Shown here one piece after another: positions 1-13,073 of a stretch of DNA of 64,000 nt. Position numbers and translations under genes: made by a program. Source of the DNA: Cranoglanis bouderius (Eukaryota > Chordata > Actinopteri > Siluriformes > Cranoglanididae); contig CM042558.1 in the NCBI GenBank assembly GCA_023630585.1, forward strand, positions 5,724,300 to 5,788,299, written 5' to 3'. Each line of letters opens with the position of its first letter. Position 1 is the first letter of the stretch. The notes under the pieces are model-generated. The model was not told the DNA's origin, ran no database searches, and saw only the letters and a program-made list of their open reading frames with translations.

Positions 1-1005
1 TGACCACAAAAAAGACTTCATAGTCAACACTTCATCAATTTGCAGGAACATGAACATTTTTGGGCACAACAATAGTTGCCTTATACATCTTTCCTCATTC
101 AACAGAACAATTATTTCTTAATCACTAGTGCTGCTGCTGCTTGAAAAACCATTTTCTGTCAGCCAGTTCGCAAAAAGTGTGTGAACAGCTTTTTGCAAAC
201 ATGTAAATACTGGCTCTCTTTTTCTTCTCAGTGATAAGCGGGTGTCAGAAACGGAAATTTGTGCAGCACCACCTTGTGTACCGGGGTATTTCTGCTTTTC
301 ATTAAGCGCCATCTACTGTCAAGGAGTGAATTCGCACTGTCATTCCGCTCGTTGCTCGTGTTTAATTCGTGGGTGTGAACACAAACGCCTAAAAATGGAC
401 CGTTTAAGGCGCTGAAAAAAAGTCCCGCGTGAACAGGCCTTAACAATCATTTTCCTTTTTTAAGTTATAAACAAGATTACCTTAATTACTTTCCAGACCT
501 TCACAGAGATCAGCTGTTCAATTATTTTATAAATAATAAATAATACTTTTCTGAAATACTACACCTATTTTTACTGTTTTGTGCTCAAATGGACCTAAAT
601 CTTTAAGACCACTATTTAAATACTATTCACTTTTTTAAAAAAAAACATATGTAAGTCACGCGAAAACAACAGAGAAATTCACCTCAATTTATTAAAAATA
701 ACTAATTAAAATGATGAAATAATTTGCATAATAGTGGGATGCACTCCATTTGCACTTCACACAGAGTCAATTAGAAGGTTAAGTTTTTACTTATGCATGA
801 CTTCTGTGTGGAGCTTTATGTTCAGGCCCACCCTCAAAAATTGTATCAAAGATCCAATGCTTTTGCCTCCATAAATAAAACAATACATTAAAAAAAAAAA
901 AAAAAAGGTGTGGGAAAAAAAATGGTGTAAAAAAAAATGGAGATTGTGTGAAGCAGATTATCTAGATAAAGCTCTCATGAATGGGGCTTTAATTCACCTG
1001 CAATA
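1..1005. other. lmf1 intron, no gene recognised
   Basis: Upstream intron of lmf1. A 64-codon minus-strand frame at 118-312 with a basic stretch and a Ser-rich end is not recognised. It adjoins a low-divergence-looking segment with a gttcacgcggga-like motif near 425, which may be the end of an unnamed non-autonomous DNA transposon. The rest is AT-rich with poly(A) runs near 890 and 930. Confidence 0.3.
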
Positions 1006-1100
1006 CAGTGGATTTAAAAAGTCTGCACACCCCTGTTAGATTTTCAGGTTTTTGTGATGTAAAAAAAAGAAAGATACAGAATCAACTTACAAACTTATTA
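1006..1100 (+). mobile_element. Tc1-like terminal inverted repeat fragment
   Basis: The sequence cagtggatttaaaaagtctg and following cacacccctgttagattttc is the start of a common fish Tc1 family whose elements begin at a TA. Only the end is present. Confidence 0.55.
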
Positions 1101-1227
1101 ACTTACAAAATCACCGGAATGGATGGACTAGTTGTCCGACATCAGAGACAGAAAAGATAGCTTCACTCAGAATCACCAGATCTCCCCAAAATGTAGAGGT
1201 GACCACAATTTTATACCTCTTGAGCAT

Positions 1228-1520
1228 ACACTATATGGCCAAAAGCATGTGGACACCCCTCCTAATTATTGTGTTCAGGTGTTTCAGCCAGGAGTATAAA
1301 ATCAAGCACATAGCCATGCAGTTTCCATAAACAAACATTAGCAGAATGTGTCGTTCTGAGGAGCTCGGTGTCTTTAAAAGTGGCACTGTCATAGGATGCA
1401 ACTTTTGCCACAAGTCATTTCATAACATTTCTGCCCTGCTAGATCTGCCCTAGTCAACTGTAAATGCTGTTGTTGTGAATTAGAAGCATCTAGGAGCAAC
1501 CGCAGCTCAGCCCAGGACTC
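1228..1520 (+). pseudogene. Tc1-like 5' fragment with transposase N-terminus
   Basis: It begins with the cactatatggccaaaagca terminus of a widespread fish Tc1 family. On the plus strand a broken frame resembles the helix-turn-helix (paired-like) DNA-binding part of a Tc1 transposase, around GVFKSGTVIGC and SALLDLP, with stop codons. The catalytic part and the right end are missing. Confidence 0.6.
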
Positions 1521-1878
1521 TTGGCACAATAGCCCAACAGATTAATTACTCCCTTCTTTCTGACACAGTCTGTAGACACTATGCTTTTGGGGATTGTATT
1601 TCAGATGTTGAGCCTGCTGATAAGATGCAGATTGAGCAAACTGAAAGATGTGTGTTTGCATCTGGATCAATTGGTGAGAAGAGTTAGTAGTAGATATGTG
1701 AGAGTTCTGGGTTAGTAAACAAATATTAAAAAAGTAAACTAAAAATAAAGCTATTGTCTGTACTTGTCACCAGTGCAAATCCCCTGAAACTTGGGTGGTG
1801 ACTGAACTAATAAATGATGTATCTTTTTAGTTTCAGTATCTGTCAAAAATTGAGATGGGGTTGTTCATTTTTTTTAAG
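1521..1878. other. lmf1 intron, nothing recognised
   Basis: Unique-looking intron sequence up to the lmf1 acceptor at 1878. I see no repeat, RNA gene or conserved frame. Confidence 0.4.
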
Positions 1879-1944
1879 GGGTTGATCAAGATCAGAGGAG
1901 ATCGTTGTTGGAGGGACCTGACCTGCATGGACTATCACTATGAG
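1879..1944 (+). CDS. lmf1: lmf1 exon (first in window), 22 codons
   Basis: Acceptor tttaag ends at 1878 and donor gtaagt begins at 1945. The exon is 66 nt, phase 0 at both ends, and encodes GLIKIRGDRCWRDLTCMDYH followed by YE, the most conserved block of LMF proteins. Confidence 0.95.
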
Positions 1945-4900
1945 GTAAGTATGTTTGTGTGTAAGGGGAGAGCCGGCACAGTTGTAGCTTTTATTTTATT
2001 TCATTCATTTATTTATTTATTTATTTTGGTTTGAGTTAAATTATGCCATGATTATTTGAATTACAGACTTCTTATTGCCCAGATAACATCATGCATATGA
2101 ATGATTATTCTGTCTTGTGAATGTTTGCCCATGTTGTCAGCAACTATTGTAGAGTTTCATTGAAACCAAAAGGAGTCCCTTGTTAGAATTCTACTGACAG
2201 TGGTGTGGGTCAGTTCCAACAAGACTCAAACACTGTCAGCTAACAGTATATACAGTACTGTGCAAAAGTTTTAGGCACATGCAAAGAAATGCTGTAGAGC
2301 AAAGATGCCTACAAAATAATTAAATAAAATGTTTCTACATTCCAAAAAAAAAAAAAAAAAAATACCGTAAAGAGCAGTAAACAGTAGTAAATGAAACAAA
2401 GTCAATATTTGGTGTGACAAAAAAATTTAATATAAATTTAAAATGATAATATCCAGTACAATTAGTGCAGTTTTATAAGGAAATGAGCTGGTAAGTTTTA
2501 CTGAGCATCTTGCAGAACCAGCCACAGTTCTTCTGGAGACTTTGACTTTCGCACTCGCTTCTTATTTTTTGCAGCAAAACCCAGCAGCCTTCATTGTGTT
2601 TACTGTCTGAAAAGTGTCTCTTACGTAATATGCTGCTTTCTTTTATGACATACAAACATTTTTCTGTAACATTTAATTAGTGCTAGAAAACTAATGTTTG
2701 GGAAGCTAAAATGTTTTTTTAATAATGACTTGATAATGTAGAAGTCATAAAATAAAAAAACGATAAAGTTTGTACTAAAAAAATAGGGTGCCTTAAACTT
2801 TTGCACAGTACTGTACATCTAACATACAACATAGATATCACAAATTACCATACAAACATTGAACAATGTCGCATACAGTGGTGCTTGAAAGTTTGTGAAC
2901 CTTTTAGAATTTTCTATATGTCTGCATAAATATGACCTAAAACATCAGATTTTCACACGAGTCCTAACATTAGACCCAATTAAACAAATGAGACAAAAAT
3001 ATAACCAAATAATATACTTGGTCATTTATTTATTAAGGAAAATGATCCAATGATTCCATATCTGTGAGTAGCAAAAGTACGTGAACCTCTAGGATTAGCA
3101 GTTAATTTGAAGGTGAAATTAGTCAGGTGTTTTCAATCAGTGGGATGACAATCAGATGTGAGTGAGGGCCCTGTTTTATTTAAAGAACCGGGATCTATCT
3201 GAGTCTGATCTTCACAACACTTGTTTGTGGAGGTGTATCATGGCACGAACAAAGGAGATTTCTGAGGACCTCAGAGTGTTGATGCTCATCAGGCTGGAAA
3301 AAGGTTACAAATCCATCTTTAAATAGTTTGGACTCCACCAATCCACAGTCAGACAGATTGTGTACAAATGGAGGAAATTCAAGACCATTGTTTCCCTCCC
3401 CAGCAGTGATTGACCAACAAAAATCACTCCAAGAGCAAGACGTGTAATAGTCTGCGAGGTCACAAAGGAACCCAGGGTAACATTTAAGCAACTAAATCAC
3501 AAGACACGTGTTGATTCCATTCAGCTATGGGACTATAGATGAAAGCTGGCTATACAAGAACTAATTTAATTCACTAATTCACAGTAACAGGAACAAATAC
3601 TTCTGCAATCATTTTTTCTGGTTTTTATAACATTTTCTGTTTTTGTTTTTTGCAAATCATTTTACAAACTATATTAATTCCCTCGCCCCCATGCAAAAGT
3701 CTTTTCTTAATACAAATTAGAATTAGCATTATCGAGTCACGAAAAAAAAAACTTAGCGTTATTTTTCCAACAGAAAAATGTTTGTATTGCAGTAAATAAA
3801 GTAACACATTACATACAGTGGGTATAGAAAATAATCACCCCCCTTTAAAATAATCACATTTTGTTGCTTTTCAGCCTGAAATGAAGATGGACACAGTATT
3901 TGTTTTATCCAGCTGTATTTACTCAGTGCAACTTATTACATCCAAGTGAAAGATAAAACACCAAAATGTCAGAAAAAAATTTAAAAAACAGAATCACTGA
4001 GGATCACCCCCTTGCTTTAATTTGCCTTAATTTTTTTTAATTACAGCCTTTAGTCTGTTGGGATATGTCTGTACTAACTTTGCACATCTAGACTTTGCAA
4101 TATTTGCCCACTTTTCTTTGCAGAACTGCTCAAGTTCAGTTAAATTTGATGGTGACCTTTTGTGGACTGAAGTCTACAAGTCCACAGATTTTCAATGGGG
4201 TTTAAGTCTGGGCTCTGACTGGGCCATGCAAGGACATTCACCTTTTTCTCCTTCAACCACTGTGTGGTCAGTTTTGCTGTGTGCTTTGGGTCATTTTCAT
4301 GTTGGAAGGTAAACCTTCTTCCCATTGACAACTTTCTGGCAGTGGGCAGCAGATTTTCCTCAAGAATTTGAAGGTATTTTGCCCCATCCATTTTCCTTCT
4401 ATGCTGACAAGTGCTCCAGTCCCTGCTGCAGAGAAACACCCCCATAACAGGATATTAACACATCCATGCTTTCCTGTAGGAATGGTGTTATTTGGATAGT
4501 GAGCTGTATTGGATTTCCGCCAGGCATATTGTTTGGTGTTGAGGCCAAATAATTCATCTGAGCACAACACCTTTCTCCATGTGGCCTCAGAATCTTCAAG
4601 GTGCATTTTGGCAAAGCTCAGTCGTGGGTGGCTTTTTTCTTGCAACCTTCCCATACAAGCCACATTTGTGGAGAATTTGTGATATTGTTGTCACATGCAC
4701 ACAATGACCACTCTTTGTCATAAATTCCTGCAACTGCTTCAGAGTTGCTGTAGGCCTCTTGGTAGCCTCTCTGGCCAGTTTCCTCCTGGCTCTTTCATCC
4801 AGTTTGGAGCGACGTCCTGATCCAGAGAGGGTCTGTGTTGTGTCAAATACCTTCCACTTCTTAATAATAGACTTCACTGTGCTTCTAGGCATTGATAAAG

Positions 4901-6102
4901 CCTGTGGAATTTTTTTTGTATCCATCTCCTGACTTCATCTCCACAACTTTATCCTGGAGATCTTTTGACAGTGCCTTGTCACCTATAGTTGATTGTTTAC
5001 TTCAGTTGCACTACAAAATGCTCCAGGAAAGCTCTTTTCAAAATGACCACAGCTAATCACAGTTGAAAGTCAAATGGCTTTGTGTGCCATTGAGAAGGTG
5101 ATTAGCTACACCTTATTGAGTTTACAAGTCATTTTTAGGAGGGGGTGATCCTTTTTCCATCTCGGTGATTGTTTTTTTTTTTTTTTTTTTTTTAATTATC
5201 ATTAATTTATTTATTTTTTCTGACATGTTGGTGTTATATCTTTCACTTGAATGTTATAAGTTGCACTGAGTAAATACAGCTGAATAAAACAAAAACTGTG
5301 TCCATCTTCATTTCAGGCGAAAAAGCAACAAAATGTAATTATTTTAAAGGGGGGTGATTATTTTCTATACCCACTGTAATAGACTACTTTCCTGACAAAA
5401 ACATCATGAATGCTGTCAGGTTTTACCTGCAAAAACAGAAGCAAGTGTGACAGACAAAATCTCCAGAAGAACCGTGGCAGATTCCCCAAGATGCTCAGAA
5501 AAACTTACGAGACACTTTCCTTATTAAACTGTACAAAATGTACCAGAGACACTTTTTATATATGTACGGTATTTGTGAAGGCAAAAGTTGTTGCACAATA
5601 TTTACTTTGTTTGGTTTATTGCTGTTTACTGCTCTTTGCATAGTATTGTATAATCCCACAATATGTATGCAACACCACACAAACTGTCAGTTTGTAATTT
5701 TTGTTCAGATGTGTGTATATATAAGTAGAGCTGTGGTCAAAATGCAGCTGAAGAACTACCATTATGCATCGCAGAACTACCATTATGTTACATTTTGTCT
5801 TTGTTCTCTTCACACAGACGCAGCCTGTTCCTAACCCCATCTCATACTTTTTGCACCACTCCCCTTGGTGGTTCCATCGTTTCGAGACCATAAGTAATCA
5901 CTTTATTGAGCTCATTGTGCCTTTCTTTACTTTCATGGGCCGACGCATGTGCATGGTAAATGGAGTCCTGCAAATCCTCTTCCAGGTGATGAACATACAC
6001 ATACATATATACAAACATTCACACACCCCTAAGAGTCAGACTTCAGCTGTTAATTTTAAGAAATATAAAATTAATCTGTGGTCTGATTTAATATAGTATA
6101 TG

Positions 6103-6135
<33 letters not shown>

Positions 6136-8933
6136 CAACAACAACTAGCACAACAAGGTAGCCAGCTATTTGCACTGGTCGATCTGCAAGGAGCTTGGAG
6201 GACAAGTGCCTGAGAAATGGTATGGATGCTAACGGCAGTGCTTAATATTGAAGACACGACTGTTATGTGGGACATGGCAGTGCAGACTGACTAAACCATC
6301 TCGGCAAAACATCCTGCTTTGGTGGTCCACTGCAAGAAGAAGCAGTGTCTTCTGATCTTTGCAGTGATCCCAGATGAGAACATCATGTTCAAAGAAGCCG
6401 AAAAGCTGAGCAAATACAGTTGCAATCAAAATTATTCAACCCCCATTGCAAATCAGGTTTATTGTCAAAATTTACAAACCGTCAGCTGTTTGTAATGAAC
6501 AAATCAAACAAAAGCAATTGAAATAGTTCATCAAAATGAATGTTTCAAGTGGTTTCCCCAAATTTAACTGAAAATGCAACTTATAATGACTTCTCCAGTC
6601 TCAAAATTATTCAACCCCTTGAATAAAATCCCTCACAACAACACAAATATGCAAAATAGGTGTTGTCTCAAGCACACTTGGTGCAACTAATCAAAGGCTT
6701 CATTAGTTGCACCGGGTGTGCTTGAGCTGGAACGCATGAAATACCTGAGCTGGCTAGGGCCAGAAAATGCATGAAATACCTGGACGGGGCAGAAAAAGGC
6801 TGCAACCAGATTTCTCAGGAGGCAGGTTGTGAAAAACCCTCGAGTGACTGCAGAAGACTTGCAGCAAGACTTTGTGGCAACAAGCACTGAGGTTTCAGTG
6901 AGCACAGTATGGCACGTACTAAATGCAGAAGGTTTCCATGCCAGAACTCCAAGACGTACACCACTACCAGTGGTGGATGAAGTACCTGAAAGCCACGCTT
7001 GAGTAAAAGTACAGATATCTTACCAGAAAATGACTGGTAGAAGTTAGTCACCTTTTAGAATATTACTTGAGTAAAACTCTTAAAGTATCTATTTATTTAC
7101 TTAAGGATGAAAAGTATTTTTTTTTATGTTAAATGTACTTAAGTATTGAAAGTAAAAGTACAAGTAAATGCTGTTAATACAAAAAGTTTATTCTTTTTAA
7201 GCATGTACACCACCTTAAAAATGGAGCCTACAAAACAAAGTCTTCAAGCTGAAGCTCTTGAAAGGAACAAAGAGCTCAGTCTCTAGCAGCTTTGTCAGGG
7301 GCAACATGTCATTCAATTTGCCAAATTGCAAAACTTTCAGAGTAAACAACTCACCATATAGCTGACCGTCTGCCTTCTGCAGTATGGCAGAACTTTAATA
7401 TTGTACTGTACACAATTTGAGCAACGTCTGTCACTCGCTCTAGCCCGTCTACTAGGCCTATTAGAAATTACCATTGAACTCTCTCTCTTTCGCTCTTTAA
7501 AAAAAAAATAATAAAAATTGCGGGCGGGCTTGAGTGGAAACTGAAACTTAACTGCAGCTTTGAGAGTACTTGTTTGTGTAATGGGATTTAACCAGTGATC
7601 TAACTTGCAAGCACCGGACCACTGATTCGTCAAATCTGCTTGCTTGCGGTCTGTGCTCTTCCGATTTTATTTTGTAGTAACGAAGATGCTTTGGGAAATG
7701 TATCGGAGTAAAAGTATACATTTTATTTAGGAAATGTAGTGGAGTAAAAGTGAAAGTTGACAGAAAAATAAAAACTCGAGTAAAGTACAGATTCTCCCAA
7801 AAAATACGTAAGTACAGTAACGTTAAAATTATTACTTTGTTACATTACACCACTGACCCAAAAGCACAAGAAAAGTCGGCTCAAAATCATATAAATAAGC
7901 CACAGAAGTTTTGGGATTCTGTTCTGTGGAGTGATGAAACAAAACTGGAACCTTTCGGCACGATGGATCAGCAGTATGTCTGGTGAAAGAAGAATGAAGA
8001 AAGAACACTCTGTCCACAGTCAAGCATGGTGGTGGCTCAGTGATGCTCTGGGGCTGCTTTGTATCCTCTGGCACTGGAAACCTGTAGCATGTGGAAGGCA
8101 AGATGGATTCATTGAAGTATCAGGAAATCCTAGGAGAAAACGTCATGCCGTCTGTGAGGAAGCTGAAGCTTGGGTGTCATTGGACCTTCCAACAGGACAA
8201 TGATTTCAAGCATACCTGAAATTCCACCAAGGCTTGGTTGCAGAAGTAGTCCTGGAAGATTCTACAGGGCCATCACAGTCACCTGACTTTTTGAATTGAA
8301 AAAGGCGGTTGCAGCATTCAAACCCAAGAATATTACTGAACTGGAGGCCATTGTTCATGAGGAATGGGCTAAGTTTCCTCAGGAACGCTGCCAGAAGCTG
8401 GTGTCTAGCTATGCATCTCGTTTGCAGCCAGTCATAACAGCAAAAGGGTGCTCTACTAAGTACTAAAGATGCTTGCCATGAAGGGGCTGAATAATTTTGA
8501 GACTGGAGAAGTCATTATAAGTTGCATTTTCAGTTGAATTTGGGGAAACCACTTGAATTCGTTGTGTTGAACTATTTCAGTTGCATTTGTTTGATTTGTT
8601 CATTGCAAACAGCTGAAAGTCTGTAAATTTTAACAATAGACCTGATTTGCAATGGGGGTGGAATAATTTTGATTGCAACTGCATAAAGATCTGGAGATCG
8701 AAATCAGCAGGATGTGGAGAGCCAACACCAGAGTTGTACCTGTGGTGGTCGAGTCTCTTGGAACCATCAAGAAAGGATTCAACAAGAACCTGCAAGCGCT
8801 ACCAAGACAACAGACAGGCCAAGATGTGCAGAAGATGGCACTGATGGGAAATGCACACATCTTATGCAAAGTGCTGGGCTAAACACTGGTCGGGTCACGG
8901 ACACCTCAGCAGCCACCGGCTAAATGGCAAAAA

Positions 8934-9026
<93 letters not shown>

Positions 9027-12000
9027 TGATGATGATGACAATAATAATTCATCATCATAATAATAAACTCAGGACTAACATTGGGGTTGCCTCCACTGAG
9101 CAAAGTCCTTGTGTATACTGTTTCAGGAGATAAAGCAAGATTTGACTGAAATATAAACATCATGAGCAGGACTTTGTGGAATGTAATAAACAGCCAATGT
9201 AGCTTGAATAAGACTGGAGTAATGTGCTTTGACTTCCTTTTTCTGGTGAAGACACTGGCTCTTACATTCTTAACAAGCTGAGACTTCCAAGCTGAGTCCA
9301 ATCAAAGAGCTATATAAGTAAGCACTAGTTTTTCTACAGTCAAGTAGGTATTTCTTATTTTGGATGTTTCTCAGATGATGGAAATCTAATTATTATTGGG
9401 ATATATACTTATTGTATTTGTTTGTGTTTGTATTTGTTTTATAGGTGGTTCTTATAATCAGTGGGAACCTTAGTTTCCTGAACTGGCTAACTATAGTACC
9501 AAGTTTAGCTTGTTTTGATGATGCAGCATTAGCATTTCTGTTTTGGCCCATTCGACGAACTAATCAGATCTTACTGAAGATGCAGAATGAGGAGGCAGCA
9601 GGACAAACAGCTACTAAAGGTCTAAGTGTGCATGTGTCAGTTTTTGCAAGCTTTTGGTTGTTGTTTTTTTTCCAGTGTATATTTTATTTGTTTGTTTCTT
9701 TGTTTGGCCAATGGACCTTCAGTGTAAATACAACCATGTTAAATGGCCACGGTATAACTTCTCATAAAAACCTTTAGTTTTTTCTATTTTTGTCCCTTAG
9801 GCATGCTCATTAGGCGTGTGGTTAATGTGGCTTTTGGAATTTTAATCACATATCTGAGTGTTCCTGTGGTGATCAACCTCCTAAGCCCTAGACAGGTGAT
9901 GAATACCTCCTTTGACCCTCTTCGCATTGTCAACACTTACGGGGCTTTTGGCAGGTGAAGCTCATTTACTTGTTTTTAGAATTTAAGTTTAATAGATTAC
10001 AGTTCCTAGATTACTTGATTACATTTTTGTTTTGTTTACTATACAATCGTAAGATAAAGTCAGTAGCTAATTGTTTTTGAACAACATGTTATCAACTGTC
10101 TAATTACTGTCACATTAACTTTACTTACTGTTACATTAACTAACTTTATTCTCAGCACGGAATTGGTACATCATAATAAGAGCTGTGTAAAATCAGGTTT
10201 TAGTCACAGATACAGCCAAGTCACCAGATTTATCATAAGATGGCAGACATTGTTCATTATTTGTCACTCTCTCTGTAGCATTACTAAGGAGAGAACAGAG
10301 GTGGTGTTCCAGGGCACGCTTAATGCCTCACACTCTGATGAGGGTGTTGTATGGGAGGAGTACGAGTTCCTGTGCAAACCTGGGGCTCTAGATAGAAGAC
10401 CTTGCCTCATTTCTCCTTATCACTACAGACTGGACTGGCTGATGTGGTTTGCTGCTTTCCAAGTAAGGGAGCTTCCATGTTAATGGATATGATTCCTATA
10501 TCATTCACTAAATAGATGTTGAAAATCAGCACAACCTGAAGCAAGTTTGTTATTTTTTCTGAAAGCTTCACTGTCTTTGTTACTCTTTTTCCCCCCAGAC
10601 ATATGAGCAGAATGAATGGATCATTCAGATAGCGGGCAGACTCCTAGCGAATGACTCCACTGTGCTCTCATTAATGGACCACAATCCATTTCAGGGAAAA
10701 GACAAACCTCGGTAAGACACAGTACACATTCAATATCAGTATCCAGTGGACTCTGATATTATTTAATCTGGGGGTCTGTTTCAGGTACAGTCTGCATTGT
10801 TACAGGTTATATGGGGGATTACAACTGAGATGTGTCCTGCTGACCTACATATGTGTACATTTTTGTTAAAACCAAAAAGGTTTCTAGTTAGTTATAGAGC
10901 CCACAGTAAATCTGACCCAAGTCAAGTTCAATGACCTTTATGGAAGGTCCACACGGGTCTGACAAGCTCTTTAAAGCTGCTGGATGTAGGATTTTGGGGA
11001 TAGTTAAAACCCTCCTCTCTCTCTCTCTCTCTCTTTCCAGGGGCATTGCCAGACCCTTTTGACTTGGGCACGAGCAACAATTTTCCTGTGCCCCAGTGAA
11101 CTATTTTCTGATAAATCATTGACTTCTTACTACATAACTGAACGTCAGTAAAAGAAGATGGCAGTATTGTAATTTTGTATCTTAGAACGGAGTGGTGTAT
11201 TTTATTCTCAGCAAATGGAGGCAAGACCAATCGCACAAGGTTTACAGGAAAATATCCTGCACATCCTCATCAATCATACGTCTCACCCACCTCGCTGTGC
11301 ACGAGAGTAAGTTCGTGTTTCAGTTTCAACCCCATTACTGGTAATAAATCAGCGTATATCCATTTCTCCTCACGCTGACTGTGTGCTAGCGTTTGGCAGA
11401 ATTGAGACCTGTCGGCCAATAAGACACGAGTATTTTCCTGTAAACCCTGTCTGATTGGTCTTGCCTGTAATACCGTTACGCCTTTGAGAAACTTGTTTTA
11501 TTCTGTTCATACTTTTGAAAAGGTTTTTAACCAAGTGAATCCAAATGCAGTTTTAAGATTTTTAGAAAAAATGAATCTTAAACATCTTATTTAGTTTTAT
11601 CTCTGTATAACTAAACCTGGCTTTCGCCATGAACATAGCCATAGAAGCTGGCATGGCGTTAAACAATCAAACTGAGTTGTCTTGCCTCCGTTCACTGAAG
11701 ATACAAAATTACAATTCTGCTGTCTTCTGTTACTGACGTTCAGTTACGTAGTGACAAACCGTTCCAATTATTTGGGGCTAAAGAAAAAATCTTCAGGGCT
11801 ACAGCCCCGAATGCCCAGGCCAGGTTATGCCCCTGGAAGACAACAGGGACAAACGTTGCATTCAGATCTACATTTCACTGCAGAATTTCATTTCTCTTTC
11901 CCTCAAATAAATCTTTTATAACCTGGACCTTAATCTACAATCACAAGATCAACAAATTTCCCAGATATGGTAAAAAGCATTAACCCTTTCACACAAGTTT

Positions 12001-12248
12001 AAAATATTCCAACTGGAACCCGGGGTGATTTTTTTTTTTTTTTTTTTTTTTTAAATAAATGCAACCATTATTTTTGAGGTATTGCATTCAGCAAAGCCCT
12101 TTACAGTAAATTAAAATGTAAAATTGAACTAACGAAATGATCTGCAGCACATACTTACATTAATGTTTGTTACATAGTATGATTATAAACATATAAGTAA
12201 GGGGGGTGGAGGGCAGTAGTGATCAAACTCTAGAAACGCCCCCCGACC

Positions 12249-12295
<47 letters not shown>

Positions 12296-13016
12296 CATGT
12301 GAAAGAAGGATTCTGGTGACAGGAGCTTCTATTAATAACTTTTCAGTGCATGTTCCATTGTGTCACTGTCGGCTCTGCCTACTTCATCTCTCTCAGGTGA
12401 AGTTCCGAGCGCCTACTGAAAGCTAAAAAGCACACATAGTAAGTAGGTTGCACAGATGAGCACAAATAACTCTTTACCTGTCAGTTCAACAAGCCTCCTC
12501 TCTCTGTGTACAGCTAAGGCTCGGACACACCCCCTCTGTCACAATGCTACTTGGGAAAGAACATTTTAATACATGGATGTTTGCTTATCTCCTTTAAGCT
12601 ATTTAATCTGACTTTTGGGGGCCTTAAGCAAATTATTGGTCTCATCTAACCAGAATGACTCATTTAACCTCAGCTGGAGTTGACAGGTGGACAGCTTACA
12701 GGTGGAGTTGAGATGGTGGCAGAATAACCGACTGCATTTGTCTGTGTTATAGCCACAGTATACACAAATTAATATATTTTTATCTCCTGCTCATCAGATG
12801 TATATACTTTGAAAAAGTATTTGCTTAACTGCAGATAATAGGATGTTTGCTTGGTTTTAGTTAAAAAGGTTTCATTGAATATTTGGAATATTTCATTATC
12901 CCGTAATACTTAATAAACACGAATGCTTGCAACAGTATAGTTGAGTGCAAATATTTGCATCCCCATGGTGAAAAGGGAAAATGTGTGTATGTTTAAACTA
13001 ATGTACAAAGGAAATG

Positions 13017-13073
<57 letters not shown>

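Larger units (their letters stand above)
6145..8925 (+). pseudogene. R4/NeSL-like LINE 3' remnant (restriction-like endonuclease region), interrupted
   Basis: Two plus-strand pieces, 6145-6415 and 8686-8925, join across a Tc1 insertion. The joined frames read KEAEKLSKY | KDLEIEISRMW, then VVPVVV, GTIKKGF and MALMGNAHIL up to a stop. This resembles the C-terminal region of LINEs that carry a restriction-like endonuclease (R4/Dong or NeSL-type). The expected PD...D motif appears damaged (HPALVVHCKKKQCLLI), and frameshifts precede it. Only the last part of the element is present; a long (TA)n tract follows. The clade assignment is from memory of the C-terminal pattern. Confidence 0.55.

Noticed and set aside
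118..312. 64-codon minus-strand frame as a small gene
   Set aside because: No recognisable domain, no splice or promoter support, lies in an lmf1 intron; possibly repeat-derived.
1..1878. Preceding lmf1 exon
   Set aside because: No plus-strand stretch with an acceptor/donor pair encodes the expected WGFRWLIFR-type block; the exon is left of the window.
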